DNA from: Inquilinus sp. Marseille-Q2685
GTDB lineage: Bacteria > Pseudomonadota > Alphaproteobacteria > DSM-16000 > Inquilinaceae
Assembly (NCBI RefSeq): GCF_916619195.1
Contig: NZ_CAKAKL010000005.1
Location: 310,001-374,000, forward strand
DNA length: 64,000 nt
Direction: 5' to 3'
This document shows, piece after piece, positions 62,501 to 64,000 of this stretch (position 1 is its first letter; each line of letters opens with the position of its first letter). A program made the position numbers and the translations under genes. The notes under the pieces were generated by a model. That model was not told the DNA's origin. It searched no databases and saw only the letters and a list, made by a program, of their open reading frames with translations.

Positions 62501-64000
62501 TCGCCGGCCGGCCGCGGCGCGAGCTGGACCGGCTGGTCGGCTTCTTCGTCAACGTCCTGCCGCTGCGCGCCCGCCCCACCGGAACGACCCCGTTCGCCGA
62601 ACTGCTGGACCGGGTGCGCGAGGACTCGCTGCAGGCCTTCGAACAGCCGCTGCTGCCCTTCGACCAGATCGTCGAGGCCGTCGGCGCGCCGCGCGACCGC
62701 GCCCGCAACTCGCTGGTGCAGGTGCTGTTCGTGCTGCAGAGCGCGCCGCGCGGCCGCTTCGGCGTCGACGGCCTGACGGCCGAACTGCGGCCCGCCCAGG
62801 CCCATGGCTCGAAATTCGACATGGCGCTGTTCCTCGACCCGCTCGGCCCCCGCGCCGCGCAGGGGTTGGAAGGCGAATGGGTCTTCGCCACCGACCTGTT
62901 CGCCCGGCCGCGGGTCGGGCGGCTGGTGGCCGCCTGGACCTCGCTGCTGGAGCAGATCGCCGAAACCCCGGACCGCTCGCTGAGCGGCTTCACCCTTCCC
63001 CCCCTGGAGGAGTCCGCGATGTCGTCGACCGCGTCGCCGTCCGAGACCACCGCCCGCATGGGCGCCAAGCTGGACAAGCTGAAGAAGTTCGCATCCCCCG
63101 CCGCCCGTCCGGCCACTGCCGCGGCGCCGGCGCGCGAGCTGGTGCGGACCTCGTCCCTGACCCCGGGCGCGATCTTCCCGCTGGTGGTCGAGCCGGCCAG
63201 CGCCGATCTCGACGCCGTGGCCTGGGCCGCCGCGCATCGCGATCAGGTCGAGGGCTGGCTGCGGCGCCATGCCGGCCTGCTGTTCCGCGGCTTCGGCCTG
63301 ACCACGCCGCAGGAGTTCGAGGCCTTCGCCGAGGCGCTGCAGCCCGGCCTCTACGGCTCCTATGGCGACCTGCCGAAGAAGGAAGGCGGCCGCAACACCT
63401 ACCGCTCCACGCCGTATCCGGAGCGGAAGATGATCCTCTATCACAATGAGAGCTCGCACCTGCCGCGCTGGCCGCGCAAGCAGTGGTTCTTCTGCGAGCA
63501 GCCGTCCCCGGTCGGCGGCGCCACCCCGATCGTCGACTGCCGCGAGCTGTACCGCCGGCTGCCGGCCGAGCTGGCGGAACGCTTCGACCGCCTCGGCCTG
63601 ACCTATGTCCGCACCTTCACCGAGAATCTCGACGTCGACTGGCGCGACTTCTTCAAGACCGACAGCCGCGAGGAGGTCGAGGCCCGCTGCCGCGCCGCCG
63701 GGGTCGACTTCGCCTGGATCGGGAAGGACGAGCTGCAGACCCGCACCCGCTGCCCGGCGGTGATCACCCATCCGCTGACCGGCGAGCGCTCCTTCTTCCA
63801 CCAGGTCCAGCTGCACCACACCCGCTGCCTCGACGCCGATGTGCGCGAGGACCTGCTGGCCATGGTCGGGCCGGAGCGGATGCCGCGCCAGGTGTTCTAC
63901 GGCGACGGCTCGCCGATCGAGGACGCAGTGATGGACCTGATCGGCGAGCTGTACGAGGCCTGCGCCGTGCGCTTCGACTGGCGCCGCGGCGATGTGGTGA
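59587..64000 (+). CDS. Siderophore NRPS: FAAL - carrier - condensation - TauD hydroxylase (cut by window end)
   Basis: Non-ribosomal peptide synthetase, open to the end of the window (1471 residues visible, no stop). Residues about 30-590 are a fatty acyl-AMP ligase (QYTSGSTANPKG near 191, SWLPLYHDMGLIAG, SGDLAFL, KTTSGKLQR) that loads a fatty acid. Residues about 600-675 are a carrier with the phosphopantetheine serine S636 (LGGHSLLAM). Residues about 695-1130 are a condensation domain with an intact H831-HIVADG837. After an Ala/Ser-rich linker there is a TauD-like hydroxylase domain from about 1190, with H1286-N-E1288. Its distal histidine lies beyond the window. No adenylation domain for an amino acid is visible yet. 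The start overlaps the exporter stop by four bases. This enzyme should start the acylated siderophore. Confidence 0.93.
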   Translation, partial: MRFAVSDAAFDLRPRRDAAAPLALDYADAETLIELLRRRAAADDGGPALRFLTDGETVGETLGYRALDLRARTIAAHLLAVAAPGDRALILLNSGPDYVASFFGCLYAGVIAVPAYPPEGMSRHHVERLQGMVEDAGARLLLTDRSHRASVEALCAGQDGVDVIAVDALSSVLAEAWRPHPAKGDDIAFLQYTSGSTANPKGIEVTHANLIDNQRMMVHGCGVTADDVLVSWLPLYHDMGLIAGLILPFFAGIPLVLMAPQHFLARPARWLEAMHRFGATLSGGPDFAYRLCCERVSDKPLAGLDLRSWQYAFSGSEPVRADTLADFAARFAPAGFRRETLAPAYGLAEATLTMSCSPRPHAYVTLRVDPQALAAHRVVPSGEGIELVSSGRPIRPEQLRIVDPETLQPLGEDAVGEVWVTGGSVTRGYWRNPKATGEAFLDRGEGVWLRSGDLAFLHEGELFITGRRKDVIIIRGQNRYPQDIEKAVEAGVPQIRKGRVSAFAVEHDGRESIGVAVEISRTTQRKTAPEALVEAIDRVVADAQQEPTALIALLDPGTLPKTTSGKLQRSACRDRLASGELQAWHLYRRPLAGAGAQDREPPKSGTEQRLAAIWTDLLDCGPIGRGDQFLALGGHSLLAMQAIDRIRAEFGVELALREVFAPHSLAEFAARLDAAPRRAPEAGLPPVTAESRQPEMPLSLAQQRLWLAERLAGEAARSAYNLTGQLRLTGPLSRPALERALAGLLARHEILRTAYPEDADGVPVARVDADAVLALPEIDLSTLDPARREARLAEIEAEEARRPFDLAAAPLLRATLLRLGPAEHSLLLGLHHIVADGWSIGVLIDDLGALYRAALEHGPAELAPLPVQYLDYALWQRRLLQGEGLDRQKAFWRDRLADVPHRLELPADHPRPAVASQAGDSIRFSLPGPLVARLEALGHARGGTLFMVLLAAFEALLHRVTGATDFVIGTDVAGRPRRELDRLVGFFVNVLPLRARPTGTTPFAELLDRVREDSLQAFEQPLLPFDQIVEAVGAPRDRARNSLVQVLFVLQSAPRGRFGVDGLTAELRPAQAHGSKFDMALFLDPLGPRAAQGLEGEWVFATDLFARPRVGRLVAAWTSLLEQIAETPDRSLSGFTLPPLEESAMSSTASPSETTARMGAKLDKLKKFASPAARPATAAAPARELVRTSSLTPGAIFPLVVEPASADLDAVAWAAAHRDQVEGWLRRHAGLLFRGFGLTTPQEFEAFAEALQPGLYGSYGDLPKKEGGRNTYRSTPYPERKMILYHNESSHLPRWPRKQWFFCEQPSPVGGATPIVDCRELYRRLPAELAERFDRLGLTYVRTFTENLDVDWRDFFKTDSREEVEARCRAAGVDFAWIGKDELQTRTRCPAVITHPLTGERSFFHQVQLHHTRCLDADVREDLLAMVGPERMPRQVFYGDGSPIEDAVMDLIGELYEACAVRFDWRRGDVV

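Overview
The window is a gene-dense, very GC-rich (about 70 % by eye) piece of a Gram-negative chromosome. A SAM-II riboswitch, a cyanide-insensitive-type bd oxidase (short Q-loop), an ECF sigma factor paired with an NrsF/DUF1109 anti-sigma factor, and several families of alphaproteobacterial-style intergenic palindromes point to an alphaproteobacterium. A Rhodospirillales-type organism is my guess, not something shown. I saw no phage, transposase, tRNA, rRNA or CRISPR array.

Layout. Positions 1-5458 hold an aspartate/alanine exchange and amino-acid module: aspT (cut by the window start), aspD, a class III aminotransferase and a glutamine-synthetase-like ligase. Positions 5605-12569 hold an M2 metallopeptidase, a beta-lactamase-fold hydrolase next to anmK (muropeptide recycling), an orphan gene with a ParB-like motif, and a second, exported beta-lactamase-fold hydrolase. 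Positions 12739-16676 encode a peptide-type ABC importer (binding protein and two permeases, no ATPases) and a GNAT. Positions 16757-18594 hold a SAM-II riboswitch with metZ, and an SH3 protein. Positions 18634-22987 encode an RND efflux pump without an outer-membrane channel. Positions 23172-29862 hold an exported orphan, moeB with a DsrE-like gene, cydAB, a second Cys/Met-family PLP enzyme and a TetR repressor. The repressor is divergent from a paoABC-like molybdenum hydroxylase operon (30064-33876), whose promoter has a perfect palindrome filling its spacer.

Positions 34089-44722 are mostly accessory: an orphan beside a hairpin-rich spacer, a five-gene operon (TTC38-like TPR protein, membrane protein, ThDP enzyme, OpgC, YHS protein), the ECF/NrsF pair, a Vps62-like protein and chrA. 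Positions 44811-50285 contain a 1355-residue fusion of an NAD-dependent epimerase, a glycosyltransferase-like domain and a long TPR array. Next to it lies a stand-alone epimerase paralogue about 90 % identical to the fusion's N-terminus. The two genes have similar promoters. Positions 50704-53033 encode the last steps of tyrosine/homogentisate breakdown (hmgA, fahA).

The right end (53145-64000) is a siderophore locus that runs out of the window. One arm encodes an ornithine-type N-hydroxylase and its acyltransferase. The divergent arm encodes an MbtH-like protein, a type II thioesterase, a TauD-type hydroxylase, a cyclic-peptide-type ABC exporter and a large NRPS. The NRPS begins with a fatty acyl-AMP ligase, followed by a carrier, a condensation domain and a fused TauD hydroxylase domain. 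A Fur-box-like site lies between the two arms. Together this predicts an acylated peptide siderophore with hydroxamate and beta-hydroxy-amino-acid iron ligands, and it is the most interesting system here.
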